Source: Pseudoramibacter faecis | GTDB lineage: Bacteria; Bacillota; Clostridia; Eubacteriales; Eubacteriaceae | DNA: 64,000 nt | Assembly: GCF_036289405.1 (NCBI RefSeq) | Contig: NZ_JAYFFI010000001.1 | Span: forward strand, 1-64,000 | Direction: 5' to 3' | Shown here: in pieces, positions 51,788-61,038 of the stretch | How the letters are laid out: each line of letters starts with the position of its first letter | How positions within the stretch are numbered: the stretch's first letter is position 1 | The notes under the pieces: model-generated | Told to the model about the DNA's origin: nothing | Databases searched by the model: none | The model's input: only the letters and a program-made list of their open reading frames with translations | Program-made: the position numbers and the translations under genes

Positions 51788-53770
51788 ATGAGGACATCTC
51801 TGTTAATTTCACTTGCGTTGGGGGCTGTTGCTCTTCTCTTTGCCGGCTATTTGGCCGCTTGGGTTTCCAAAAGAGAGGCAGGGACCGATCGGATGAAGGA
51901 TATTGCTTCTGCAATCAGCGAGGGGGCGCACGCATTCCTTTTTTCCGAATATCGCATTCTCGTCGTTTTTGTACTGGTCTTATTCTTCGGCATCGGCCTG
52001 GGTATTGGCAGCTGGATGACAGCCGTTTGCTTCGTGTTCGGTGCCCTCTTCTCGGTTTTAGCTGGTTATTTTGGCATGAGCGTGGCTACCAAGGCCAATG
52101 TGCGCACCGCCAACGCCGCTAAAACCCACGGCATCGTACAGGCCCTGCAGACTGCCTTTTCCGGCGGGGCTGTCATGGGACTTTGCGTTGCCGGCTTTGG
52201 GATCTTCGGCATTTCGGCGCTGTATCTGATCACCGGCAATGTCGATGTCCTCTTCGGCTTTAGCCTGGGAGCCTCTTCCATCGCGCTGTTTGCCCGTGTC
52301 GGCGGCGGGATTTACACCAAGGCAGCCGATGTCGGTGCCGACCTCGTCGGCAAAGTCGAAGCCGGCATTCCGGAAGATGACCCGAGAAACCCCGCGGTTA
52401 TCGCGGATAACGTCGGCGACAATGTTGGCGACGTTGCCGGAATGGGCGCTGATCTCTTCGAATCTTATGTTGGTGCGGTCATTTCCGCCATGACGCTGGG
52501 CGTTGCCTTTTTCCATCAGGCCGGACTGGTGTATCCGCTGATTTTTGCAGCCGTCGGTCTGCTCGCTTCCAGCATCGGCATTCTGGCCGCCCGCATCAGC
52601 AAAAACAATAACCCTCAGGTTTCGCTGAATATCGGAACCTACGTCTCCAGCATCATCGTCCTGGTAGTCGCTTTGGTGCTCAGCAAACAATTCTTCGGCG
52701 GTTATCACCAGGCATTTGCCATCATTGCCGGTTTGGTTGTCGGTGTACTCATCGGGAAGTTGACAGAATATTACACCTCTGATGCTTATAATCCGGTTAA
52801 AGAAATCGCCCGCGAATCGGAAACCGGTTCGGCGACCACCATTATTTCCGGGATGGCTATTGGGATGAAATCCACCGCGTTCCCGATTCTGCTTATCTGC
52901 ATCGCAACCTTTATCGCCTATCAGACTGCCGGTCTGTACGGGATTGCGCTGGCCGCTGTCGGCATGCTTTCCACCACGGCCATGACCGTTGCGGTCGATG
53001 CTTACGGTCCCATCGCCGATAACGCCGGCGGGATCGCAGAAATGTCCGGCCTCGAAGAAGGCGTGCGCAGCATCACCGACCGTCTCGACTCGCTGGGCAA
53101 CACCACGGCCGCCATGGGGAAAGGCTTTGCCATCGGCTCTGCCGCGCTCACAGCGCTCGCACTTTTCGTTTCTTACGCCCAGGCCGTCGGTCTGAAATCC
53201 ATCAATATCTTGGATAACCGCGTCACCATCGGCCTGCTCATCGGGGGCATGCTGCCCTTCCTGTTCTCGGCCTTCACCATGTCTTCGGTTTCCAAATCGG
53301 CATCGACCATGATCGAAGAAGTCAGAAGACAGTTCCACGAAATGCCTGGCATCCTGGAAGGAACCACCCGCCCGGATTACAAAAAATGCGTGGCCATCGC
53401 GACCGGTGCCGCTCTGAAGCAAATGGTCGTTCCGGGCCTGCTCGCGATCGTTTCCCCGTTGCTCATCGGCTTGCTGCTTGGGCCCAAGGCATTGGGCGGC
53501 CTGCTCTCCGGAGCACTCATCACCGGTGTGGTCATGGCTATCTTCATGTCCAACTCTGGCGGCGCCTGGGATAATGCCAAGAAGTTTATCGAAAACGGCG
53601 CCCACGGCGGCAAAAACAGCCCGGCACATAAAGCTTCCGTGGTCGGCGACACCGTCGGCGATCCGTTCAAGGATACCTCCGGCCCGTCCATCAACATCCT
53701 GATTAAGTTGATGACGGTTATCTCCCTCGTCTTTGCGCCTTTGATTATGGCCGTCGGCGGCATTCTTTAA
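51788..53770 (+). CDS. hppA: Membrane-bound ion-pumping pyrophosphatase
   Basis: Splits pyrophosphate and pumps H+ and/or Na+ across the membrane. The 660-residue protein has many membrane helices and the pyrophosphate site motifs DVGADLVGKVEAGIPEDDPR, NVGDNVGDVAGMGADLFESY and GDTVGDPFKDTSGPS. The motif GNTTAA, with Ala where K+-independent enzymes have Lys, points to the K+-dependent class. Whether it moves Na+ or H+ is not decided here. It recovers energy from biosynthetic pyrophosphate, useful to an energy-limited anaerobe. GTGAGG precedes the ATG. Confidence 0.95.
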   Translation: MRTSLLISLALGAVALLFAGYLAAWVSKREAGTDRMKDIASAISEGAHAFLFSEYRILVVFVLVLFFGIGLGIGSWMTAVCFVFGALFSVLAGYFGMSVATKANVRTANAAKTHGIVQALQTAFSGGAVMGLCVAGFGIFGISALYLITGNVDVLFGFSLGASSIALFARVGGGIYTKAADVGADLVGKVEAGIPEDDPRNPAVIADNVGDNVGDVAGMGADLFESYVGAVISAMTLGVAFFHQAGLVYPLIFAAVGLLASSIGILAARISKNNNPQVSLNIGTYVSSIIVLVVALVLSKQFFGGYHQAFAIIAGLVVGVLIGKLTEYYTSDAYNPVKEIARESETGSATTIISGMAIGMKSTAFPILLICIATFIAYQTAGLYGIALAAVGMLSTTAMTVAVDAYGPIADNAGGIAEMSGLEEGVRSITDRLDSLGNTTAAMGKGFAIGSAALTALALFVSYAQAVGLKSINILDNRVTIGLLIGGMLPFLFSAFTMSSVSKSASTMIEEVRRQFHEMPGILEGTTRPDYKKCVAIATGAALKQMVVPGLLAIVSPLLIGLLLGPKALGGLLSGALITGVVMAIFMSNSGGAWDNAKKFIENGAHGGKNSPAHKASVVGDTVGDPFKDTSGPSINILIKLMTVISLVFAPLIMAVGGIL

Positions 53771-53781
53771 AAGCAGCATTC

Positions 53782-53811
53782 AAAAAGCTGTGTCGAAAAA
53801 CACAGCTTTTT
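53782..53811 (+). terminator. Terminator after hppA
   Basis: AAAAAGCTGTGT-CGAAAA-ACACAGCTTTTT, perfect 12-base stem with T run, 11 bases past the stop. Confidence 0.92.
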
Positions 53812-53954
53812 TATTGTGCGGACCGCCCGATTCCAAGCAAAATTACCCTAATACATGACGTTCCTTCACATAAAAGAGGACAGCATGCATCACTGCCCCT
53901 TATATCACTATATATCTATATTCGACGGACGATTTCACATTCCTATCCGCATCC

Positions 53955-54730
53955 TTAAGCGTCAAAATTCGGCAGAAACTGAATCTGCGGCCTGCCCGTC
54001 ATCTTATTGATGTGCTCTTCGCTCTCCATGCCATAAAGATAGCGAATCATCTCCGGCCGAAGCACTTCCTCGGGTGTGCCGATAGTCACCAGCTTGCCCT
54101 TTTTGATCACGACGATCCGATCGCAATACAGCGCTGCGGTGTTTAAATCATGCACCGACGTGAACACGGTAACGTCCTGTCGCTTCAAAATATTCATGAT
54201 CTGATACTGAAATTTAATATCCAAATGATTGGTCGGCTCGTCGAGGACGATCAGCTCCGCTTTCTGGGAAAGGGCCCGCGCCAGAAGCACACATTGCTTT
54301 TCCTCGCCGGAAAGGCTTAAAAAGCTGCGCGCTTCGTAGCCCCCCATCCCGACCTCTTCGATGCATTTTTCGGCGATCGCTTTATCTTCTTTTGAAGAGT
54401 CCTGCAGCATTTTCTTATGGGCGTAGCGGCCGAGCATCACCATGTCGAGCACCGTCAAATCGAATGCCGCGTTGTTTTCCTGCACCATCACCGACATTTT
54501 TTCGCAAAAGCTTTGTCTTTAATCCTTTGGATTTCATCCCCGTCAAGATAAACCTTGCCCGTGTCCGGCTGGTAAATCCGATAGATATTTTTGAGCAGGG
54601 TCGATTTGCCGCAGCCGTTGGGCCCGACCAAACCAATAAATTCATTCTTTTGAACCTCCAGGCTGATCGCGTCGATGATTTTGGTGCGATCGATGGAAAA
54701 GCCGAGATCCTCAACTTTTAATTTAGTCAT
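53955..54730 (-). pseudogene. Frameshifted ABC ATPase of an iron-chelate/corrinoid-type importer
   Basis: Two frames together give a FecE/BtuD-like ATPase: 54488-54730 has Walker A GPNGCGKSTLLKNI, and 53955-54497 has the signature LSGEEKQCVLLARAL and Walker B ELIVLDEPTNHLDI. The frames meet at a run of six A (about 54495-54505); one base is missing compared with a continuous reading. The signature also has Glu for the second Gly. A -1 slip on the A run would restore the frame, but the neighbouring genes are also broken, so a pseudogene is more likely. Confidence 0.85.
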
Positions 54731-55555
54731 TCGGCGCCTCCAAACTTAGACTGGCTCCTGCGAATCAGGAAGAGGAAAAACGGCGCCCCGAAAGGAGCCG
54801 TCAGCACACCCAAAGGCAGTTCCACCGGCGAAACAATCACCCGGGAGATCAGATCGCAAAGAATCGCAAACAAACCGCCCACCAAAATCGACGCCGGAAT
54901 CAGCCGGCCGTGCTTCGGTCCCGCGATCGACCGGGTCACGTGCGGGATAATCAACCCCACAAAGCCGATGACCCCGCTGACAGAAACGATGGCGCCGGTC
55001 AACAGTGTGCACAAAATGATGATCGACAGTTTGATGCGCCGTAAATTCACACCCAGCGTCGTCGCGGTGTCGTCGCCGAGCATCAGCACATCCAGACCGC
55101 CGGCGAAAAAGCCGATCACCGCAATGCAGATCACCGAGACGATAAACACATATAGCACCGTGTTCCAATTGGCGCCGCTCAGCGAGCCATCATCCAATAC
55201 ACGGCCGTTTTGACCTTGTCGTCGCCCGTCCGCTTGTAATAGATCATCAAATTGGTCAGCACCGTAAACAAGGTGGACACCGCAATCCCGGCGAGCACCA
55301 GCTGGGTCGAGGTGATCTTATTGTTCACCGAGGATACCTTCATCGCGATGGCAATCGAAATCAGCGCGCCGATGCCGGCTCCCAGGGCGATATGAAACTG
55401 GCCCATAAAATCGAACCAGCCATACATGATCACGGCGACAGCTCCAGCTGAAGCCCCGGATGAAATCCCGAGCACATAGGGATCGGCCAGGGAGTTTTTG
55501 GTCAGCGCCTGCATCAAGATCCCGCAGATGGCAAGCCGTAAACGGCGCATCTTCC
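54727..55555 (-). pseudogene. Broken FecCD-type permease
   Basis: 55179-55555 holds the N-terminal part (CGILMQALTKNSLADPYVLG, GISSGASAGAVAVI), and 54727-55197 the C-terminal part (LGVNLRRIKLSIIILCTLLT, GFVGLIIPHVTRSIAGPKHG). A single missing base near 55188 separates them. The first ~80 residues are gone: the frame is fused at about 55545-55560 to the middle of the binding-protein gene. Confidence 0.85.
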
Positions 55556-56186
55556 CCGGAATCATAAACGAAAACCTTGATCGGCTTCTGATACGCTTCG
55601 TCGCCCAACGTCTTATGGACGGCATCCAACGTGCTTTTCATTTTGCTGACGCGTTTGGCCGCCGTCTTTTCCACCTGGAAGATCTTGCCGAGGGTGGCAT
55701 AATCCTTATACAGATCGTCAAAAGTTGCCCTGTCGGAACAAACATAGGGGAAATAGGGCACAATGCCGTTCTTTTACAGAACTTCACGCTATAGTTTTTG
55801 TCGGAGAAAAGATCGTCCCAGCCGACCAAAAAATCGCAGTCGGTAGCCGGCACCTTTTCTTTAGAAACAGAGCGCAGATTGATGCCTGGCTTTGCCAGCT
55901 GTTTCACCTTTTTTTCGCCGGGATATTGTTTGATGGTATCCACGCAGGCCCCTTCGGTATAACCGGCCATGTTACCGGTCAAACCGAGATCAAAGAAGAT
56001 ATCCGCCATCTGATCGCCGTCGACCGCCCCCTTTGTCGGCGCCTTCTTAAAGGTGTAATCATCATTCTTTCCGAGCCCGCTGTGCTGCAGATTCATCGTG
56101 ATGGTAACCGGCTTATAATTCTTCGAGGAGGCCTTCTTGGTCGAACTTGATCCGGAGGAACCGCAGCCAACCAACACGGCCGCGGT
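55545..56186 (-). pseudogene. Broken substrate-binding lipoprotein of the same importer
   Basis: The minus strand shows a lipobox end (AVLVGCGSSGSSSTKKASSK), then MNLQHSGLGKNDDYTF, FFDLGLTGNMAGYTEG and TDCDFLVGWDDLFSDKN. In another frame, PYFPYVCSDRATFDDLYKDY and IKVFVYDSGEDAPF follow. The defects are loss of the signal-peptide start at the joint with amtB (about 56186), a one-base shift near 55772, and loss of the C-terminal half at the joint with the permease. The ligand would have been an iron chelate, haem or cobamide. Confidence 0.8.
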
Positions 56187-56853
56187 CAACTCACACCCAC
56201 AACATCCCCTTTATGCTGCTCGGGGCGGCCATTCTCTGGTTCGGCTGGTTTGATTTTAATGCCGGCAGCGCCTTGAGCGCCGGCTCCCTTGCCGCCCACG
56301 CGTTTATCACCACCAACACGTCTGCCGGCATCGCGATGATTGTCTGGATGATCATCGACGTGGCGGTCACCGGCAAACCTACCGCCGCCGGCGCAGCGAC
56401 CGGTGCCGTGCTCAGGCTGGTGGCCATCACGCCAGGTGCCGGCTTCGTGCCGATCTGGGCATCCTTTATCATCGGCGGCGTGGTCAGTCCCCTGGCCTAT
56501 TTCATGGTCTCCGTGGTCAAGCCCCGCCTGGGCTATGATGACGCTCTGGACGCCTTTGGCTGTCACGGCATCGGCGGCATCTGGGGCGGCATCGCTACCG
56601 GGCTTTTCGCCAGCCGCAGCATCAACTCCGCCACCCGCTGGAACGGCCTGGTCTTCGGCGACACACACTTGTTCTTCGCCCAACTTGCCGCCATCGGTGT
56701 CACCATCGCCATTGCCGTCATCGCACCTTTGTGATCGCCAAAGTCGTTTCTATCTTTGTGCCGCTGCAGGTGGATGCTGCGGCCGAACGGCGCGGACTGG
56801 ATATCACAGTGAAAAAGCCTATCCCTGCTTACTGGAATGGATTAATTGCATAA
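56187..56853 (+). pseudogene. amtB: Truncated ammonium transporter
   Basis: The C-terminal half of an Amt protein: THNIPFMLLGAAILWFGWFD, FNAGSALSAGSLAAHAFITT, GAATGAVLRLVAITPGAGFV, and FGCHGIGGIWGGIATGLFAS with one of the twin histidines. The first ~200 residues are missing at the joint with the lipoprotein. A missing base near 56728 shifts the frame before the cytosolic tail (FVPLQVDAAAERRGLDIT). It cannot conduct ammonium. Confidence 0.85.
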
Positions 56854-56863
56854 GGAGAAACTC

Positions 56864-56923
56864 ATGATTAAAGTTGAAGCCATCGTCCGGCAAAACCGGC
56901 GTGGCCGCCATCAATTAAAATAA
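56864..56923 (+). pseudogene. glnB: Collapsed P-II signal protein gene
   Basis: MIKVEAIVR, the start of a P-II protein with AAGGAG upstream, runs straight into a stretch that in the next frame reads GKTGVAAIN and stop, like a P-II C-terminus. The ~95 codons in between are deleted. It follows amtB as in normal amtB-glnB operons and is followed by the original terminator. Confidence 0.65.
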
Positions 56924-56929
56924 GGCATT

Positions 56930-56966
56930 AAAAAATCTCCCTGCCAGCCGGCAAAGGAGATTTTTT
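56930..56966. terminator. Terminator between glnB remnant and xylB
   Basis: AAAAAATCTCC / GGAGATTTTTT, perfect 11-base stem with a 15-base loop, serving both sides. It lies 19 bases beyond the xylB stop on the minus strand. Confidence 0.88.
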
Positions 56967-56984
56967 ATTTTGAAAGGAAAAAGC

Positions 56985-58490
56985 TTAGAGGCTCAAAATT
57001 TCTGCGAAATTGTCTTTCAACTGCGGATACAATTTATCAAAGGCCGCATAGGTCGCATCGTATTTCGCCCGCAAATTCGGATTAGGATCAAAGCTTTCGT
57101 CCCGCATCACGATAATCTTGTCACAGGCTGCCTGCATGTTCGGGTAAAGCCCGGTCGCCACCATGGCGAGAATCGCTCCGCCAAGGGCCGTGGCATTGGC
57201 CGAGTTCATATCCGGCAGCACCACCTTCATGCCATAGATATCGGCACAAAGCTGACTCCAGAAGGGACTCTTCGAGCCGCCGCCGCACAACCGCATCACA
57301 TCCGGCTCGATACCGGATTCGCGGATGGCTTCAAGCACGTCGCGCATGGCATAGGTGATGCCCTCCATCACGGCGCGGGTGATATCGCCCTTGGTGTGCG
57401 TCGCCGACAGGCCCACGAAACCGGCCCGGCATTTCAAATCGAAATGGGGCGATTGCTCCCCGGTCAGATAGGGCATATAGATCAAATTGTTGGCGCCGGG
57501 AGCCGAAGCGATAGCGTCTTTATTGATCTGTTCATATTCCGTATCGCCCGGATAGAAAGTGTTGCGGTACCACTTCAGGGAATTGCCCGCCGAATTGACC
57601 GAGCCCATGAAGTGCCAGGCGCCCGGAACGGCCATGCAAAAGGTGTAAACCCGGGCCTTTTCATCCATCATCGGCTCGTCAGCATAGGCAAAGACCGTCC
57701 CCGAGGTGCCAATGGTGGTCATCGCGCGTCCACGGGCCACCACCCCGGTGCCCACGGCCCCGGCCGCGTTGTCCCCAGCGCCGCCGGCCACGATGGTCTT
57801 GGTGGTCAGGCCGAGCAGTCCGGCCACTTCCGGCAGAAGCTGCCCCGTCGCATCGGTAGACTCATACATTTTGCCCAACTGGGATTCTTTAATATCCATC
57901 GCCGCGAGCAGCTCCGACGACCAGCAGCGATTGCGGACGTCCAGCAGCTGCATCGCCGACGCGTCCGAAACCTCCGTTGCGTATTCGCCGGTCAGGCGAT
58001 AGCGCAGATAATCCTTCGGCAGCAGAATATGCGCGGTCTTTGCCCAGATTTCCGGCTCGTTTTCTTTCACCCACTGAATCTTGGCCGCCGTGAGGCCCGG
58101 ACGCACCGGGTTGCAGTTGATTTTCATCATCAGATCGTCGCTGATGAGACTGCGCACGGATTCCGCCGCTTCCGATGTGCGGGCATCGTTCCATAGGATG
58201 GCGCGGCGCAGGGGTTCGCCCTGGACATCGAGCATCACCGCGCCCATCATTTGCCCGGCAATCCCGATTCCGATGACGTCTTCTCCCGGAACGCCAGTAA
58301 TATCCAAGCAATAGCGAATGGTCGTGACCGCCGCTTGATACCAATCTTCCGGATCCTGCTCAGACCAGCCGTTATGCGGCTGATACACCGGGTATTCGTC
58401 AGAGCGCTGTGCAATTTCCTTCCCGTTTTGATCGAATAAAACGGTTTTTATGCTGCTGGTTCCAAGATCCAATCCCAAAATGTACTTCAT
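56985..58490 (-). CDS. xylB: Xylulokinase
   Basis: A 501-residue FGGY-family kinase. It has the N-terminal phosphate loop GLDLGTSSIKTVLFD, the substrate segment GIAGQMMGAVMLD, AGGAGDNAAGAVGTGV, and the C-terminal GGGSKSPFWSQLCADIYG. This pattern is that of xylulokinase rather than glycerol kinase. It phosphorylates D-xylulose (or a related pentulose). It follows the dehydrogenase gene (73 bases) and is divergent from a SorC regulator, with no xylose isomerase or transporter nearby, so pentitol or pentulose use is likely. Confidence 0.88.
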   Translation of the reverse strand: MKYILGLDLGTSSIKTVLFDQNGKEIAQRSDEYPVYQPHNGWSEQDPEDWYQAAVTTIRYCLDITGVPGEDVIGIGIAGQMMGAVMLDVQGEPLRRAILWNDARTSEAAESVRSLISDDLMMKINCNPVRPGLTAAKIQWVKENEPEIWAKTAHILLPKDYLRYRLTGEYATEVSDASAMQLLDVRNRCWSSELLAAMDIKESQLGKMYESTDATGQLLPEVAGLLGLTTKTIVAGGAGDNAAGAVGTGVVARGRAMTTIGTSGTVFAYADEPMMDEKARVYTFCMAVPGAWHFMGSVNSAGNSLKWYRNTFYPGDTEYEQINKDAIASAPGANNLIYMPYLTGEQSPHFDLKCRAGFVGLSATHTKGDITRAVMEGITYAMRDVLEAIRESGIEPDVMRLCGGGSKSPFWSQLCADIYGMKVVLPDMNSANATALGGAILAMVATGLYPNMQAACDKIIVMRDESFDPNPNLRAKYDATYAAFDKLYPQLKDNFAEILSL

Positions 58491-58563
58491 GTTTTTCTCC
58501 TCATCTCCATCTTTGGTTATTGAATTTTTTTACAATCGGCTTATTGCCGCCATATTGATCTCG

Positions 58564-59616
58564 CTATTTGACCGCATCGCAGGTGACGGTTTCAAAATCG
58601 TGCCAGGGAATGTTCACCTTGGCGCCTGCGTTCAGGCACTGATCCACGTGCATCAACAGCGGAAAATCCGCTTCTTTAATCCTGCCGGCTTTGGCCATGG
58701 CCTTCACCGCTTTAGCCGTGCGCGTCGCAATGACGACCGCTTCGAGGGTCTGCCCCGCGAGCTTTGCCTCAATTTCCGGCATCGAAAGCCCTTCGCCAAG
58801 GTATTGCCCCACCTTGCGGCTGCGCCCGCCGGCCACCGTGACGTCGAGATCTCCCGCCGCATACATAATCATCTTGTGACTGCCGCCGACAATACCGAGC
58901 AGCTGGTCCATTTCCCAAACGGATTGCTGGAAAAGGGCCGCCTTGGAATTAACGTGGGCAATGCCGTCGTCCCCGCAGCGATTCTTCATGCCGATGGCGA
59001 TGGCCGTCCCCAGCGCGTAGCCGTTTTTCAGAGCAACGGCTGCTTCAAGGCCCACCACGTCATCTGTGAGCGCAATGTGATAATAATCCGTTGCAAAATG
59101 ATCCCGGATCCACGCGAGCTTTTTAAGATCCTTGCCGCAATAGGCGACAAAGGAATGATCGTGATCCGAGAGATCCCGGGCTGTGCAGGGGCCGCCGATG
59201 GCAAAGAGCTCGATTTGGTGATCCGCCGGCATGCGCTGTGCCCAGTATTCCGGATAAACCTGAAGCCTGCCGTCGGGATAATCAATCATGCCCTTGGTGA
59301 CCGAGAGCACCGGCACATCGGTTGAAATCGCCGGGAACACCGATTCCAAGAACCAATCGACGCCGAAGCTCGACACCCCGCAGACCACAATCTCTGCGCC
59401 TTTAAGTGCTTCGTCCAGCTGATCGATGGTGTAATAGTTCACGCCGTCGTGCAGCGTACGGTCCAAATTGATGTGATAATTGTCCTGCCGCAGCCGCGCG
59501 ATGACGTCGCCGTCTAACGGCGAGCCGACCAGCCGCACTTCATAACCGTTTTCGAACAATGGAAAGGTCAATGCTGAGGCCATTTGTCCAGAACCGACCA
59601 ATGTTACAATTGCCAT
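58564..59616 (-). CDS. Glycerol-3-phosphate-dehydrogenase-like NAD(P) enzyme
   Basis: A 350-residue protein with a GpsA-like fold: VTLVGSGQMASALTFPLFEN (GxGxxA), VVCGVSSFG, LSVTKGM, AIGGPCTARDL, ALKNGYALGTAIAIGMKNR. True GpsA enzymes serve lipid synthesis, but this gene is paired with xylB and a SorC regulator. A phosphorylated-polyol or pentulose oxidation/reduction is therefore an alternative. The ATG at 59616 (AGGAAAGGA upstream) is chosen over an extension to 59697, which would cross the predicted operator. Confidence 0.75.
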   Translation of the reverse strand: MAIVTLVGSGQMASALTFPLFENGYEVRLVGSPLDGDVIARLRQDNYHINLDRTLHDGVNYYTIDQLDEALKGAEIVVCGVSSFGVDWFLESVFPAISTDVPVLSVTKGMIDYPDGRLQVYPEYWAQRMPADHQIELFAIGGPCTARDLSDHDHSFVAYCGKDLKKLAWIRDHFATDYYHIALTDDVVGLEAAVALKNGYALGTAIAIGMKNRCGDDGIAHVNSKAALFQQSVWEMDQLLGIVGGSHKMIMYAAGDLDVTVAGGRSRKVGQYLGEGLSMPEIEAKLAGQTLEAVVIATRTAKAVKAMAKAGRIKEADFPLLMHVDQCLNAGAKVNIPWHDFETVTCDAVK

Positions 59617-59684
59617 ATTTTTCCTTTCCTGGCTTCTGCCATTCTCATTTGCGATAACGAACAAGTTCATTGTAAAGGGTTTCT

Positions 59685-59717
59685 GGGAAAATGTCAAATA
59701 CTTTTGAATATTTTCCC
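59685..59717. promoter_or_regulatory. Probable SorC-type operator
   Basis: GGGAAAATGTCAAA (59685-59698) and TTTGAATATTTTCCC (59703-59717) form an imperfect dyad (one extra base) between the divergent dehydrogenase and sorC-type genes. TTTTTTCCCAT recurs at about 59801-59811, and GAAGATTCAT is tandemly repeated at about 59768-59787. These are candidate sites for the regulator encoded next door. Confidence 0.5.
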
Positions 59718-59794
59718 ATCATTCGCAAGATTTTCTCTTTGATATTCGTCTGACTTTAAGAAATCGGAAGATTCATGAAGATTCATCGTCTAAT

Positions 59795-59823
59795 TTGCCA
59801 TTTTTTCCCATTTATTCTATAAT
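59795..59823 (+). promoter_or_regulatory. Promoter of the SorC-family gene
   Basis: TTGCCA, 17 bases, TATAAT (59818-59823). It lies 36 bases before the ATG. Confidence 0.75.
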
Positions 59824-59858
59824 GTGAATTATATTTCAGTTCGGAAAGAGGAAACCTC

Positions 59859-60806
59859 ATGGATTCTAAGCGCATCAATCAAATTATCCGCATCTCCAAA
59901 CGCTATTACGAAAGCGATATGGGCCAGGTCGAAATCGCCCGCCAGGAGAGCATCAGCAAATCAACCGTCAGCCGATTGCTCAAACTCGGCAAAGAGCTCG
60001 GACTGGTTGAAGTCCGCATCAAGGAGCCGGTGATGGCCCACGCCGACCTGGAAGCACAGTTCCTCGCCGGTTATCCTTTGCGGAACATCACCATCGTTCC
60101 CGCCCTCATCGACAATCCCCAGATCATCGCCCGGGATGTTTATACCGCACTGATCGAAGAGCTGCCCAAATATATTGACAACGGCACCATTCTCGGCGTC
60201 GCTTGGGGCACGACCCTTGAGATGCTTTCCACCATGCTCGTGCCCATCCGCCGCCAGCACGTCTCGGTGATTCAGCTTACCGGCGGCTATTCCCGATTGG
60301 CCCACGAATCCAGCGCGCTGAAAATCCTCCAGAATTTTGCCTCGGCAGTCGGCGGCGAGGCCTATGTGATCCCGGCGCCGGCCATGGTGGACGCGCCTTT
60401 TATCGCCGAAGCCATCAAACAAGATTCCCAGATCAAACAGATTTTAGCCATGGCGGAGCATTGCCAAACCGCCGTCTATTCCGCCGGCTTTTTCGGGCGC
60501 CCATCGGTAATTTATGAAATGGGCCTGCTCACCGACGAACAATACCGCGTGATGGAGAAGGGCGGCTGTGTCGGCGATTGCTGCTCCCATTTTATCAATG
60601 CGGCCGGCGAGATTTACGATCCGCAGCTCGATGCTCGGGTCGTCGGCGCCTCCCTTGAAACCATCTTAAAAATCCCAAACAAACTCCTCGTGGCCAGCGG
60701 GATCAACAAGGGTCAGGTGATTCACGCCGCCCTTAAAGGCGGCCTGGCCGACCACCTTTATATCGACGCGCCGACTGCGCGGGAGGTGCTCAAGTTTTTG
60801 ACATAA
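59859..60806 (+). CDS. SorC/CggR-family sugar-responsive regulator
   Basis: A 315-residue protein. The N-terminal HTH (YYESDMGQVEIARQESISKS, then TVSRLLKLGKELGLVEV) is followed by the SorC sugar-phosphate-binding domain: GVAWGTTLEMLSTML, VIQLTGGYS, VGDCCSHFINAAGEI, and a C-terminal VASGINKGQVIHAALKGGLA. Ligands of this family are phosphosugars. It is divergent from the xylB operon, so it likely controls that operon in response to a pentulose or pentitol phosphate. Confidence 0.9.
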   Translation: MDSKRINQIIRISKRYYESDMGQVEIARQESISKSTVSRLLKLGKELGLVEVRIKEPVMAHADLEAQFLAGYPLRNITIVPALIDNPQIIARDVYTALIEELPKYIDNGTILGVAWGTTLEMLSTMLVPIRRQHVSVIQLTGGYSRLAHESSALKILQNFASAVGGEAYVIPAPAMVDAPFIAEAIKQDSQIKQILAMAEHCQTAVYSAGFFGRPSVIYEMGLLTDEQYRVMEKGGCVGDCCSHFINAAGEIYDPQLDARVVGASLETILKIPNKLLVASGINKGQVIHAALKGGLADHLYIDAPTAREVLKFLT

Positions 60807-60811
60807 TTTCG

Positions 60812-60848
60812 GGCGCGAAAAAAGACACGCTCCCAAAGGATTCGCGCC
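60812..60848 (+). terminator. Terminator after the SorC-family gene
   Basis: GGCGCGAA / TTCGCGCC, 8-base stem with a 21-base loop, then TTTTC; six bases after the stop. Confidence 0.75.
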
Positions 60849-60888
60849 TTTTCAGAAATGAACCATCAGGATCACTGCAATAAAATCT

Positions 60889-60954
60889 TTAGTTCAAATT
60901 GGTCAATAAGCGCATGACCAAATCAATGTCTTGATTTTCCAATTCCTGAATCAT
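60889..60954 (-). pseudogene. Remnant of a GNAT acetyltransferase N-terminus
   Basis: A 21-codon frame MIQELENQDIDLVMRLLTNL resembles the usual start of GNAT N-acetyltransferases (MIRE.....D.D.VM). It stops just where the family normally continues. No ribosome binding site is evident. The rest of 60849-61038 is empty. Confidence 0.4.
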
Positions 60955-61038
60955 GCGTCAATAGGTTTTCTGCGTCGTCTGGGTGATGGTCAAACATTAC
61001 AAAAATTTTCAGAAGCTGGCTTGCGCAAAATGCCAATT

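Noticed and set aside
52058..53779. 573-residue minus-strand frame
   Set aside because: Antisense to the membrane pyrophosphatase; polar Gly/Asp/Arg-rich shadow of hydrophobic codons.
56970..58196. 408-residue plus-strand frame
   Set aside because: Antisense to xylB with Arg/His-rich composition.
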